A stretch of DNA of 16,867 nt, from NCBI GenBank assembly GCA_964636665.1, contig CAZWVT010000043.1, positions 1 to 16,867 of the forward strand. The letters are read 5' to 3'. Each line of letters starts with the position of its first letter. Position 1 is the stretch's first letter. The translations under genes and the position numbers were made by a program. This DNA comes from JAAYLC01 sp964636665 (GTDB taxonomy: Bacteria; Bacteroidota; Bacteroidia; Flavobacteriales; Flavobacteriaceae). This document shows, in pieces, positions 7,504-13,986 of this stretch. The notes beneath the pieces are model-generated. The model was not told the DNA's origin and searched no databases. It saw only the letters and a list, made by a program, of their open reading frames with translations.

Positions 7504-7791
7504 ATGGAACTGTTTAAAGTGGTTGATTCTCTTGAAAATAATGTAAGAAAACTTCTTACGCAGCGAGAAGAATTACACCAAGAAAAAAAGAATTTGGAGA
7601 CTGAGGTAGCAACATTAAAAGCCCAGAAACTTCAAATGGAGAAAACAGCAGAAGCATGGAAAGTGAAGTTTGAAACATTAAAACACGCAAATTCATTACT
7701 TGGCAGCGACCAATACAAAAGGGAAACAAAATTGAAGATAAATGCTCTTATAAGGGAAATTGATTATTGCATTGTTCAACTTTCTTCATAA
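7504..7791 (+). CDS. small coiled-coil protein upstream of zapA (possibly ZapB-like)
   Basis: A 95-residue soluble protein that is almost entirely coiled coil over about 5-65 (heptads rich in Leu, Glu and Lys), followed by a short helical tail 75-93. No signal peptide or membrane segment. It starts the + strand operon and ends 14 nt before zapA. Size, fold and neighbour suggest a cytoplasmic partner in Z-ring organisation, comparable to ZapB, but coiled-coil composition alone cannot establish homology. Clearly a real gene, since it has a consensus promoter and tight spacing to zapA. Confidence 0.75.
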   Translation: MELFKVVDSLENNVRKLLTQREELHQEKKNLETEVATLKAQKLQMEKTAEAWKVKFETLKHANSLLGSDQYKRETKLKINALIREIDYCIVQLSS

Positions 7792-7805
7792 TTTAAATGG
7801 AATAA

Positions 7806-8096
7806 ATGTCTGAATCATTAAAAATAAAGTTATCTATTGCAGATCGGGTATATCCGTTGACAATTCATCCATCACAGGAAGAGGGGCTTCGAAATGCGAC
7901 CAAGCTTATTGAAGAAATGATTCGTAAATTTGAACAAAATTATGCGGTTCGGGACAAGCAAGATGTGTTAGCAATGTGTGCACTTCAATTTGCCGCTCAA
8001 GTAGAGCAAAAGAAAATTGACAGTTCTTTAAATTTAACAGAAACGCATGAACGCATCAATGCGTTAAATCAATTGATTGAAGAACATCTGTCATAA
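7806..8096 (+). CDS. zapA: cell division protein ZapA
   Basis: A 96-residue cytoplasmic protein that cross-links FtsZ protofilaments at midcell. The N-terminal ZapA globular domain (about 3-45: KIKLSIADRVYPLTIHPSQEEGLRNATKLIEE) and C-terminal helix/coiled coil (50-95, with LAMCALQFAAQVEQ) match the family in order and length. It lies 14 nt downstream of the coiled-coil gene and is followed by a 6S RNA and rny. A zapA-6S RNA neighbourhood is also known from gammaproteobacteria. Confidence is high on family; the function is inferred from family. Confidence 0.9.
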   Translation: MSESLKIKLSIADRVYPLTIHPSQEEGLRNATKLIEEMIRKFEQNYAVRDKQDVLAMCALQFAAQVEQKKIDSSLNLTETHERINALNQLIEEHLS

Positions 8097-8123
8097 ACGT
8101 TCTTATAAATAAATAAGGTTACT

Positions 8124-8292
8124 GCCTACATTGGTACTATTTTTTGGTAAACTCAACAAGAATTCTTTAAAAAGGGTGAGTTAAAATTGCTAAAGCAAGC
8201 CGTCTTTGAACGGATCCTTGACCAGTTTGTTAACCCTAAACTTTATTTTAAGGAGTTTATTCAAAATCCCTGTACTGATGTAGGCTTTTTTA
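8124..8292 (+). ncRNA. ssrS: 6S RNA (6S-Flavo type)
   Basis: In the gap between zapA and rny, the ends pair into a long terminal stem: GCCTACATTGGTAC (8124-8137) with GTACTGATGTAGGC (8272-8285), 12 Watson-Crick pairs plus mismatch or wobble. A T-run terminator tail follows (8286-8291), which fixes the strand. Internal helices include AACTCA/TGAGTT, CCGT/ACGG and TAAACT/AGTTTA, giving a rod interrupted by bulges. Length of about 168 nt, rod shape and position next to zapA fit 6S RNA, which sequesters housekeeping RNA polymerase by mimicking an open promoter. A TATTTTTTG (8138-8146) inside resembles a stretched -7 box. A Flavobacteria-specific 6S family is known. I could not run a covariance search. 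Confidence 0.8.
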
Positions 8293-8311
8293 TTAATACA
8301 CAACAAATAAT

Positions 8312-9871
8312 ATGGATTTATATTGGATTATTATAGCCATTGTAGGACTTGCATCAGGTTATCTGATAGCAAAACTCATTGAGCGCAACGGTGCTTCGCA
8401 AGTGGTTAAAAATGCAGAAGACCGCGCAGCTTCAATTATAAAAGAAGCGAAAACTGAGGCTGAAGCTATTAAAAAAGATAAAATTCTACAAGCAAAAGAA
8501 AAATTCTTAGAACTAAAATCCGAACATGAAAAAATCATTCACGGCAGAGAAAAGAAAATTTCAGATGTAGAAAAACGAATTAGAGATAAAGAATCACAAG
8601 TCTCTAAAGAGTTATCAAAAAACAAAAAAATAAATGCTAAATTAGAAGAAAGCCAATCAGAACTCGATGAACGAATTTTAGTTTTAGAAAAACGTCAACA
8701 AGAAGTCGAGCGAATGCACCGTAGCCAGATTGAGCAATTGGAAGTTATTTCAAGCCTTTCTGCTGAAGATGCCAAAGCACAACTTATTGAAGGTTTAAAA
8801 GAAGAAGCACGCATGCAAGCCATGACATTTGTGCAAGATTCAATCGAGGAAGCGAAACTTACTGCAAAAAAAGAAGCCAAAAAAATTGTTATCAATACCA
8901 TTCAGCGAATTGGAACTGAAGAAGCGGTGGAAAATTGCGTTTCAGTCTTTAATTTAGAAAGCGACGACGTCAAAGGAAGGATTATCGGAAGAGAAGGACG
9001 CAACATCCGCGCCTTAGAAGCTGCAACGGGCGTTGAAATTATCGTCGATGATACTCCCGAAGCGATTATTCTTTCTTGTTTTGATTCCGTACGTAGGGAA
9101 ATTGCACGATTATCGCTTCACAAACTCGTAACCGACGGAAGAATTCATCCGGCACGAATTGAAGAAGTCGTTCAAAGAACTACAAAACAAATTGAAGAAG
9201 AAATCATTGAAGTGGGAAAAAGAACGGTTATCGATCTTGGAATCCACGGGCTGCATCCTGAACTTATCAAAGCTGTGGGACGCATGAAATTCCGTTCGAG
9301 TTACGGTCAAAATTTATTGCATCACTCTCGCGAAGTCGCACGTCTTTGTGGTGTAATGGCTGCCGAGTTGGGCTTAAACGCCAAACTTGCAAAACGCGCA
9401 GGACTCTTACACGATATCGGAAAAGTTCCTGAAATGGAAACTGAAATCCCTCATGCACTTTTAGGAATGCAATGGGCAGAAAAATACGGTGAAAAACCTG
9501 AAGTTTGCAATGCCATCGGAGCGCATCACGATGAAATCGAAATGGATAACCTTTTGTCTCCCATCGTTCAAGTTTGTGATGCCATCAGCGGTGCCAGACC
9601 CGGAGCACGTCGTCAGGTATTGGATTCATACATTCAACGTTTAAAAGATTTGGAAGACATCGCTTTTGAATTTAACGGCGTCAACAAAGCCTACGCCATC
9701 CAAGCCGGAAGAGAATTACGGGTTATGGTGGAAAGCGATAAGATAAACGACGAGCAAGCTTCGCAATTGTCTTATGACATTTCCCAGAAAATTCAAACGG
9801 ATATGACCTATCCGGGACAAGTAAAAATTACGGTGATTCGAGAAACCAGAGCTGTAAATATCGCCAGATAA
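8312..9871 (+). CDS. rny: ribonuclease Y
   Basis: A membrane-anchored endoribonuclease of 519 residues that initiates mRNA decay. N-terminal transmembrane helix 3-21, long charged coiled coil 25-195, KH RNA-binding domain about 205-270 with GREGRN at 226-231, and an HD metal-dependent phosphohydrolase domain about 330-430 with HHSREVA (337-343) and catalytic His367-Asp368 in LLHDIGK. The C-terminus YPGQVKITVIRETRAVNIAR is typical. Length and all motifs match the family. It starts 20 nt after the 6S RNA terminator. No independent -7 box is obvious, so it may rely on read-through from the zapA promoter. Confidence 0.97.
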   Translation: MDLYWIIIAIVGLASGYLIAKLIERNGASQVVKNAEDRAASIIKEAKTEAEAIKKDKILQAKEKFLELKSEHEKIIHGREKKISDVEKRIRDKESQVSKELSKNKKINAKLEESQSELDERILVLEKRQQEVERMHRSQIEQLEVISSLSAEDAKAQLIEGLKEEARMQAMTFVQDSIEEAKLTAKKEAKKIVINTIQRIGTEEAVENCVSVFNLESDDVKGRIIGREGRNIRALEAATGVEIIVDDTPEAIILSCFDSVRREIARLSLHKLVTDGRIHPARIEEVVQRTTKQIEEEIIEVGKRTVIDLGIHGLHPELIKAVGRMKFRSSYGQNLLHHSREVARLCGVMAAELGLNAKLAKRAGLLHDIGKVPEMETEIPHALLGMQWAEKYGEKPEVCNAIGAHHDEIEMDNLLSPIVQVCDAISGARPGARRQVLDSYIQRLKDLEDIAFEFNGVNKAYAIQAGRELRVMVESDKINDEQASQLSYDISQKIQTDMTYPGQVKITVIRETRAVNIAR

Positions 9872-9889
9872 AAAAAACAAGAATTTATT

Positions 9890-9937
9890 AAATCCTCAAT
9901 TGCTACTACCTATACGGATGATAACGATTGAGGATTT
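9890..9937. repeat. 11-bp inverted repeat between rny and xerD
   Basis: AAATCCTCAAT (9890-9900) and ATTGAGGATTT (9927-9937) are perfect inverted copies around a 26-nt centre. The right arm and part of the centre lie inside the 3' end of xerD. It may act as a terminator for the two convergent genes, but the + side has no adjacent T-run and on the minus side the T-run comes about 17 nt later (9871-9878). Confidence 0.45.
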
Positions 9938-10802
9938 CTGTTAAATATTTTCTGTCCAAATGCGTGTAAATCTCCGTAGTCGTTATGCTTTCATGTCCTA
10001 ACATTTGTTGAATCGCCCGAAGATCGGCACCGTTTTCCAAAAGATGTGTTGCAAAAGAATGCCGAAATGTATGCGGACTGATTTTTTTCTTGATTCCCGC
10101 TTTTTCGGCCAATTGTCTGACGATTGTAAAAATCATGGCGCGCGTAAGCGAATTCCCTCTCCTGTTTAAAAAAAGGACATCTGATGCTTTTGGAGCAATT
10201 TTTTGATGAATCCGCACTTCGTTTTTATACAGTTCGATATATTTTTTGGTTATTGGATTAATGGGCACCAGCCGTTGTTTGTTTCCTTTCCCGACAACAG
10301 AAATAAATCCTTCATCAAAATGCAAATCCGAGATTTTTAGCGTTGTCAATTCTGATACCCGCAAACCACAACCGTAAAGTGTTTCGATAATGGCACGATT
10401 GCGTTCGCCTTGAGGCATGCTTAAATCGATTGCAGCGATTATTTGTTCAATCTCTTTAAAAGACAACACATCCGGCAACGACCTGCCTACTTGTGGTGAT
10501 TCAATAAGTTCCATCGGATTGTCTTCCCGATAATCTTCAAAAATCAAATACTTAAAAAAGCCGTTTAATCCTGATATTAAACGTTGTTGCGAACGCGGAT
10601 TCAGGGCTTTGGCATGCTCGTAAATAAATTGTTGCACTACCTCTTTATCAATCTTAATAGGAGTTTCAACGAGCTTATTATCTCCCAACCAATTGTGCAG
10701 TTTTTTAATATCTATGGTATAATTAAGAATGGTATTTTCAGAGAGATTCCGCTCTAGACGAAGGTAAATTTTAAAATCGGCAATGGCTTGATTCCAATTC
10801 AT
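9906..10802 (-). CDS. xerD: site-specific tyrosine recombinase XerD
   Basis: Chromosome-dimer-resolving recombinase acting at dif, 298 residues. The N-terminal SAM-like core-binding domain covers about 1-95 and the catalytic domain about 105-290. The complete active site is visible: Arg148 (GLRVSEL), Lys172, His244 and Arg247 (PHTFRHSF), His270 (LGHESI) and nucleophile Tyr279. Length and catalytic numbering coincide with those of the classical XerD. It is convergent to rny and divergent from the first beta-barrel gene. XerC versus XerD naming is based on similarity of motifs, so the assignment to XerD is probable rather than certain. No integron or phage context. Confidence 0.92.
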   Translation of the reverse strand: MNWNQAIADFKIYLRLERNLSENTILNYTIDIKKLHNWLGDNKLVETPIKIDKEVVQQFIYEHAKALNPRSQQRLISGLNGFFKYLIFEDYREDNPMELIESPQVGRSLPDVLSFKEIEQIIAAIDLSMPQGERNRAIIETLYGCGLRVSELTTLKISDLHFDEGFISVVGKGNKQRLVPINPITKKYIELYKNEVRIHQKIAPKASDVLFLNRRGNSLTRAMIFTIVRQLAEKAGIKKKISPHTFRHSFATHLLENGADLRAIQQMLGHESITTTEIYTHLDRKYLTEILNRYHPYR

Positions 10803-10849
10803 AATATGACAAAAATCCTAAAATAAATCCAACAAGTAAATATTGTCCT

Positions 10850-10857
10850 TATATTTG
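10850..10857 (+). promoter_or_regulatory. -7 box of first beta-barrel gene
   Basis: TATATTTG matches TAnnTTTG, 34 nt before the ATG at 10892. No clear -33 TTTG at the expected distance. Confidence 0.5.
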
Positions 10858-10891
10858 TTTAGTAAAATACAAAAAACTAAAAAATATAATT

Positions 10892-11419
10892 ATGAAAAAA
10901 TTAATCGCAATAGCAATGTTTCTCTTTATGGGAACCTCTATGTTTTCACAAGGAATCGATTTAGGAGTCAAGGCCGGTGCTAATTTCTCTACGTTGTCGG
11001 ATGTTGTCGGCGTCAGTAATAAAACAGGATTCCACGCCGGATTATTTGGTGCCGTGAAATTCAACAGTAAAATAGCTTTGCAGGCAGAACTACTCTATTC
11101 GCAACAAGGTGCAAAATTGGATGTTGGAGATTTTGATTTAAACTATATGAATGTGCCCGTTTTCATTAAATATTATCTTGTACAAGGGTTAAACGTACAA
11201 ATAGGACCACAGTTTGGTTTTATAATCGATGACAAAGTAACAAATGCAGAAATAAATAAATCTGACATTTCCGGCATCTTGGGATTGGGGTATGATTTTC
11301 CACTTGGAATCCGTATAGATGCTCGATATAATTTAGGCTTCAGCGATATTCCAAAAGGAGACGGAGCCGAAGGAAAAAACAGCGTGTTTTCACTCGCATT
11401 GGGATACTCTTTCTTGTAA
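10892..11419 (+). CDS. outer-membrane beta-barrel protein (PF13568-like), paralogue 1
   Basis: A 175-residue porin-family beta-barrel. Signal peptide 1-20 (MKKLIAIAMFLFMGTSMFSQ). Repeated amphipathic strands with family landmarks: GVKAGANFSTL, GFHAGLFGAVKF, LQAELLYSQQGAKL, YMNVPVFIKYY, IQIGPQFGF-like VQIGPQFGF, and the C-terminal SVFSLALGYSFL ending in an aromatic strand for insertion by the BAM machinery. The substrate or function of this small family is generally unknown. It has its own -7 box and terminator and is the most divergent of the three neighbouring paralogues. Confidence 0.85.
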   Translation: MKKLIAIAMFLFMGTSMFSQGIDLGVKAGANFSTLSDVVGVSNKTGFHAGLFGAVKFNSKIALQAELLYSQQGAKLDVGDFDLNYMNVPVFIKYYLVQGLNVQIGPQFGFIIDDKVTNAEINKSDISGILGLGYDFPLGIRIDARYNLGFSDIPKGDGAEGKNSVFSLALGYSFL

Positions 11420-11439
11420 ATCAAAATATAACTCTAAGC

Positions 11440-11469
11440 AAAGCTCTTCGTTAATGAAGGGCTTTTTTT
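11440..11469 (+). terminator. terminator of beta-barrel gene 1
   Basis: AAGCTCTTC / GAAGGGCTT stem with one T-G pair, loop GTTAAT, then seven T. Confidence 0.85.
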
Positions 11470-11584
11470 ATTATTTCAATTACAATAGGATTTTATATTT
11501 TCCTAATAATTTAAATTAAATTATGACTAATACTTAACTTTTTAATAAAAACAAGGAAATGCACGTTAAAATAAAATGACTTTC

Positions 11585-11615
11585 TTGGGCATTTGCAAAA
11601 AACCCCAGTAATTTG
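11585..11615 (+). promoter_or_regulatory. possible promoter of beta-barrel gene 2
   Basis: TTG (11585-11587), about 20 nt, then GTAATTTG (11608-11615), an imperfect -7 box, with the ATG 25 nt further on. The rest of the 221-nt gap 11420-11640 is AT-rich and holds no other signal besides the preceding terminator. Confidence 0.35.
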
Positions 11616-11640
11616 ACCTTACAAACAAAAAAATAAAGTT

Positions 11641-12246
11641 ATGAAAAAAGTATTTTTATGTGCAGCAGTAGCTATTATGTCATTTGCTACAGCACAATCT
11701 CAAGAAGTAAGATTAGGTATTAAAGGAGGTTACAACATGACCACGCTAACCGGAGACATTGAAGATGCAAGCTCGCGTTCTTCATTCCATCTCGGTGGAT
11801 TGGTTGAAGTACCAATTTCCGAGCGTTTCTCCATTCAGCCCGAAGTTCTTTACTCATCGCAAGGAGCAGAATACAGAGGAACGCTTACAGGCGCTGACGA
11901 TTCGAAAATAACTGCCAAATTAGATTACATCCAAGTTCCTATTATGGCAAAATTCTATGCTGCAGAAGGTTTTGCAATTGAAGCCGGTCCACAAATTGGA
12001 TTTTTAGCAAAATCTACTGCAGAATTTGAAAGTACTGTGGGAGATGTGACCGTTATAGGTGATGAAGACATGGAAGACATTAAAAGCACAGACATAGGAA
12101 TAGGTGTGGGTGCTTCCTATAGAATACCTGCCGGATTATTTTTTGGCGCCAGATACAACTTCGGTCTAACAGATATTAACGAAGCTGATAACGGCATAAA
12201 AATGCACAATGGCGTATTCCAGCTTTCCGTAGGTTACTCATTCTAA
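11641..12246 (+). CDS. outer-membrane beta-barrel protein (PF13568-like), paralogue 2
   Basis: A 201-residue outer-membrane barrel with signal peptide 1-20 (cleavage likely around AQSQ). Landmarks: LGIKGGYNMTTL, FHLGGLVEVPISERFSIQPEVLYSSQGA, LDYIQVPIMAKFY, IEAGPQIGFL, SYRIPAGLFFGARYNFGL and a terminal VFQLSVGYSF. It is plainly a close paralogue of the next gene, sharing most strand sequences while the loops differ, particularly the acidic segment around 143-157. Expected to sit in the outer membrane; no ligand can be inferred. Flanked by its own terminator. Confidence 0.87.
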   Translation: MKKVFLCAAVAIMSFATAQSQEVRLGIKGGYNMTTLTGDIEDASSRSSFHLGGLVEVPISERFSIQPEVLYSSQGAEYRGTLTGADDSKITAKLDYIQVPIMAKFYAAEGFAIEAGPQIGFLAKSTAEFESTVGDVTVIGDEDMEDIKSTDIGIGVGASYRIPAGLFFGARYNFGLTDINEADNGIKMHNGVFQLSVGYSF

Positions 12247-12267
12247 TTTCAGCAAACACTATACTGA

Positions 12268-12293
12268 GTCGTCTGTAAAAAGACGACTTTTTT
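12268..12293 (+). terminator. terminator of beta-barrel gene 2
   Basis: Perfect 7-bp stem GTCGTCT / AGACGAC, loop GTAAAA, then six T. Confidence 0.9.
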
Positions 12294-12327
12294 ATTTAAA
12301 ACAGTATATATATATCAATTATATAAT

Positions 12328-12335
12328 TATATTTG
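12328..12335 (+). promoter_or_regulatory. -7 box of beta-barrel gene 3
   Basis: TATATTTG matches TAnnTTTG, 26 nt before the ATG at 12362, preceded by an AT-only stretch without a clear -33 element. Confidence 0.5.
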
Positions 12336-12361
12336 CGCCCTAACTTAAAATCATTATTATT

Positions 12362-13015
12362 ATGAGAAAATTTTTACTATTCATTGCTTGTGCAGGTTTT
12401 GCAATTACAGCCTCACAAGCGCAAGAGATTCGTTTTGGCGTAAAGGGCGGACTTAACTTAGCAAATATGTCTATTAGCCCGGATGAGGGTGGAAAAATGG
12501 ATTCGCGTATGAGTTTCCACATTGGAGGTTTAGTCGAAATTCCTGTTAGCGATGTTTTTTCCGTTCAACCGGAAATTCTTTATAGTTCTATGGGAGCACA
12601 AAGTGAAGAGAGTTATTCAGAAAGCTTCATGGGAATGGAAATCAGTGGACATACTGAAAATAAATTAAAATTAGATTACATTTCAATTCCGATTATGGCC
12701 AAATATTATTTTATGGAAGGTTTAGCTGTTGAAGCAGGTCCGCAAATCGGATTTTTAATGTCAGCGAAAGAAGATTTCGAATTTACTGAAACTGCAATGG
12801 GACAAACTGCAAGCGAATCAGAATCTTTGGATGTTAAAAAACATTATAAAGGAATCGATTTTGGTCTGGGAATCGGAGCATCTTATCGTATGGATATGGG
12901 TCTTTTCTTTGGAGCAAGGTATAATTTAGGACTAAGCAACATAAATGACATTTCAGATGAAGACGCTACCGTTAAAAACAACGTCTTCCAAATTTCTGTG
13001 GGATATTCATTCTAA
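12362..13015 (+). CDS. outer-membrane beta-barrel protein (PF13568-like), paralogue 3
   Basis: A 217-residue barrel with signal peptide 1-20 (SQAQ). It shares FGVKGGLNLANM, SFHIGGLVEIPVSDVFSVQP, ILYSSMGA, LDYISIPIMAKYY, VEAGPQIGFLM, GASYRMDMGLFFGARYNLGL and the terminal VFQISVGYSF with the preceding gene. It is longer because of Ser/Glu/Met-rich loops (about 79-95 and 139-164), which are predicted extracellular. Recent tandem duplication with paralogue 2 is the simplest explanation. Convergent to the polyphosphate operon, sharing a bidirectional terminator. Confidence 0.87.
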   Translation: MRKFLLFIACAGFAITASQAQEIRFGVKGGLNLANMSISPDEGGKMDSRMSFHIGGLVEIPVSDVFSVQPEILYSSMGAQSEESYSESFMGMEISGHTENKLKLDYISIPIMAKYYFMEGLAVEAGPQIGFLMSAKEDFEFTETAMGQTASESESLDVKKHYKGIDFGLGIGASYRMDMGLFFGARYNLGLSNINDISDEDATVKNNVFQISVGYSF

Positions 13016-13038
13016 TATCGACAACTATTTTAAAATTC

Positions 13039-13073
13039 AAAAAACCGCTTCACAAACTGAGGCGGTTTTTTTA
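13039..13073. terminator. bidirectional terminator between beta-barrel gene 3 and ppx
   Basis: CCGCTTCA / TGAGGCGG stem (one wobble) with loop CAAAC, an A-run on the left and a T-run on the right, so it works on both strands for the two convergent genes. Confidence 0.88.
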
Positions 13074-13079
13074 TATAAG

Positions 13080-13979
13080 CTAAATTATTTTTCGTCGTTT
13101 TTGATAATATAAACTTCGTATAATTCCGTCACTCAATCCTATTTTAGGAACATAAATAAATTTTGCGGCGCTCCATTTCATTGCTGAAAGATAAATTTTT
13201 GAAGCGGGCACAACAACATCTGCACGATCGGGATTCATTCCAAGCTGAACAATGCGCTCTTCAAACGACAATGATTTTAGGTAGTTGTGATATTTTAATA
13301 GGTAAGCATAATTTAAGGGTTTTCCAATCTTCTTTCCGCTGAGCTTATAAATTGTATTAATATTTCCACCACTACCAATTACTGCAATATTATTATGATT
13401 TCGAGAGTTTCTCTTAATCCATTTTTTCATCTCATCCCACAATTCATCTTTGGAAGATTTCATCAAACGAACCGTTCCCAACGCCAAACTTTTTGAGGCA
13501 GTTTTTATTCCGTTCTTGTAAAGTGTCAACTCGGTGCTTCCACCCCCGACATCAACATACCAAAAAACGCGGTTATCATCAATAAGATTTTTTAAATCCG
13601 TAGATGCAATAATATCGGCTTCTTCTTGACCACTAATTATTTCAATATCCATCAAACTTTTTTCTTTGATTTGCGCCACCACTTCAGCGTTGTTTGAAGC
13701 CTCACGCATTGCCGAAGTCGCACACGCGCGATAATGTTCAATAGTATGTGTTTTAATTAAAAGTCTAAACGCATTCATTGCATCTATCATGCGCACAATG
13801 TTTGTTTGAGAAATTTTCCCGGTTGAAAAAACATCCTCACCCAAACGAATAGGAACGCGAATCAGAGAAACTTTTTTAAAAATGGGCTCTTTTTTCGGTT
13901 GTTCTATAACCGAAACTATTAGCAATCGGATAGCATTACTTCCAATATCTACGGCTCCGTATTTTTCTATTTTTAACAC
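13080..13979 (-). CDS. ppx: exopolyphosphatase / Ppx-GppA family phosphatase (short form)
   Basis: A 299-residue member of the ASKHA-fold Ppx/GppA family, which removes terminal phosphate from polyphosphate or converts pppGpp to ppGpp. Motifs: AVDIGSNAIRLL (9-20, phosphate loop), ATSAMREASN (87-96), ISGQEEADII with catalytic Glu120 (115-124), and YVDVGGGSTEL (141-151). It comprises only the two N-terminal lobes and lacks the HD-like C-terminal domain of the long enterobacterial form, as is usual for Bacteroidota. It follows ppk1 by 7 nt on the same strand, so synthesis and breakdown of polyphosphate are co-transcribed. Whether the main substrate is polyphosphate or pppGpp cannot be told from sequence; context favours polyphosphate. 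Confidence 0.9.
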   Translation of the reverse strand: MLKIEKYGAVDIGSNAIRLLIVSVIEQPKKEPIFKKVSLIRVPIRLGEDVFSTGKISQTNIVRMIDAMNAFRLLIKTHTIEHYRACATSAMREASNNAEVVAQIKEKSLMDIEIISGQEEADIIASTDLKNLIDDNRVFWYVDVGGGSTELTLYKNGIKTASKSLALGTVRLMKSSKDELWDEMKKWIKRNSRNHNNIAVIGSGGNINTIYKLSGKKIGKPLNYAYLLKYHNYLKSLSFEERIVQLGMNPDRADVVVPASKIYLSAMKWSAAKFIYVPKIGLSDGIIRSLYYQKRRKII

Positions 13980-13986
13980 CTAATAT

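Noticed and set aside
8097..8311. Protein-coding potential in the zapA-rny gap
   Set aside because: No reading frame of note; the strand-specific rod structure explains the region as 6S RNA.
9906..10802. Tyrosine recombinase as a sign of an integrative element
   Set aside because: Active-site layout and length match housekeeping XerD; no att-like repeats, excisionase or phage genes nearby.
12304..12315. TATATATATATA tract before the third beta-barrel gene
   Set aside because: Simple AT repeat typical of intergenic DNA here; not enough to call a phase-variable element.
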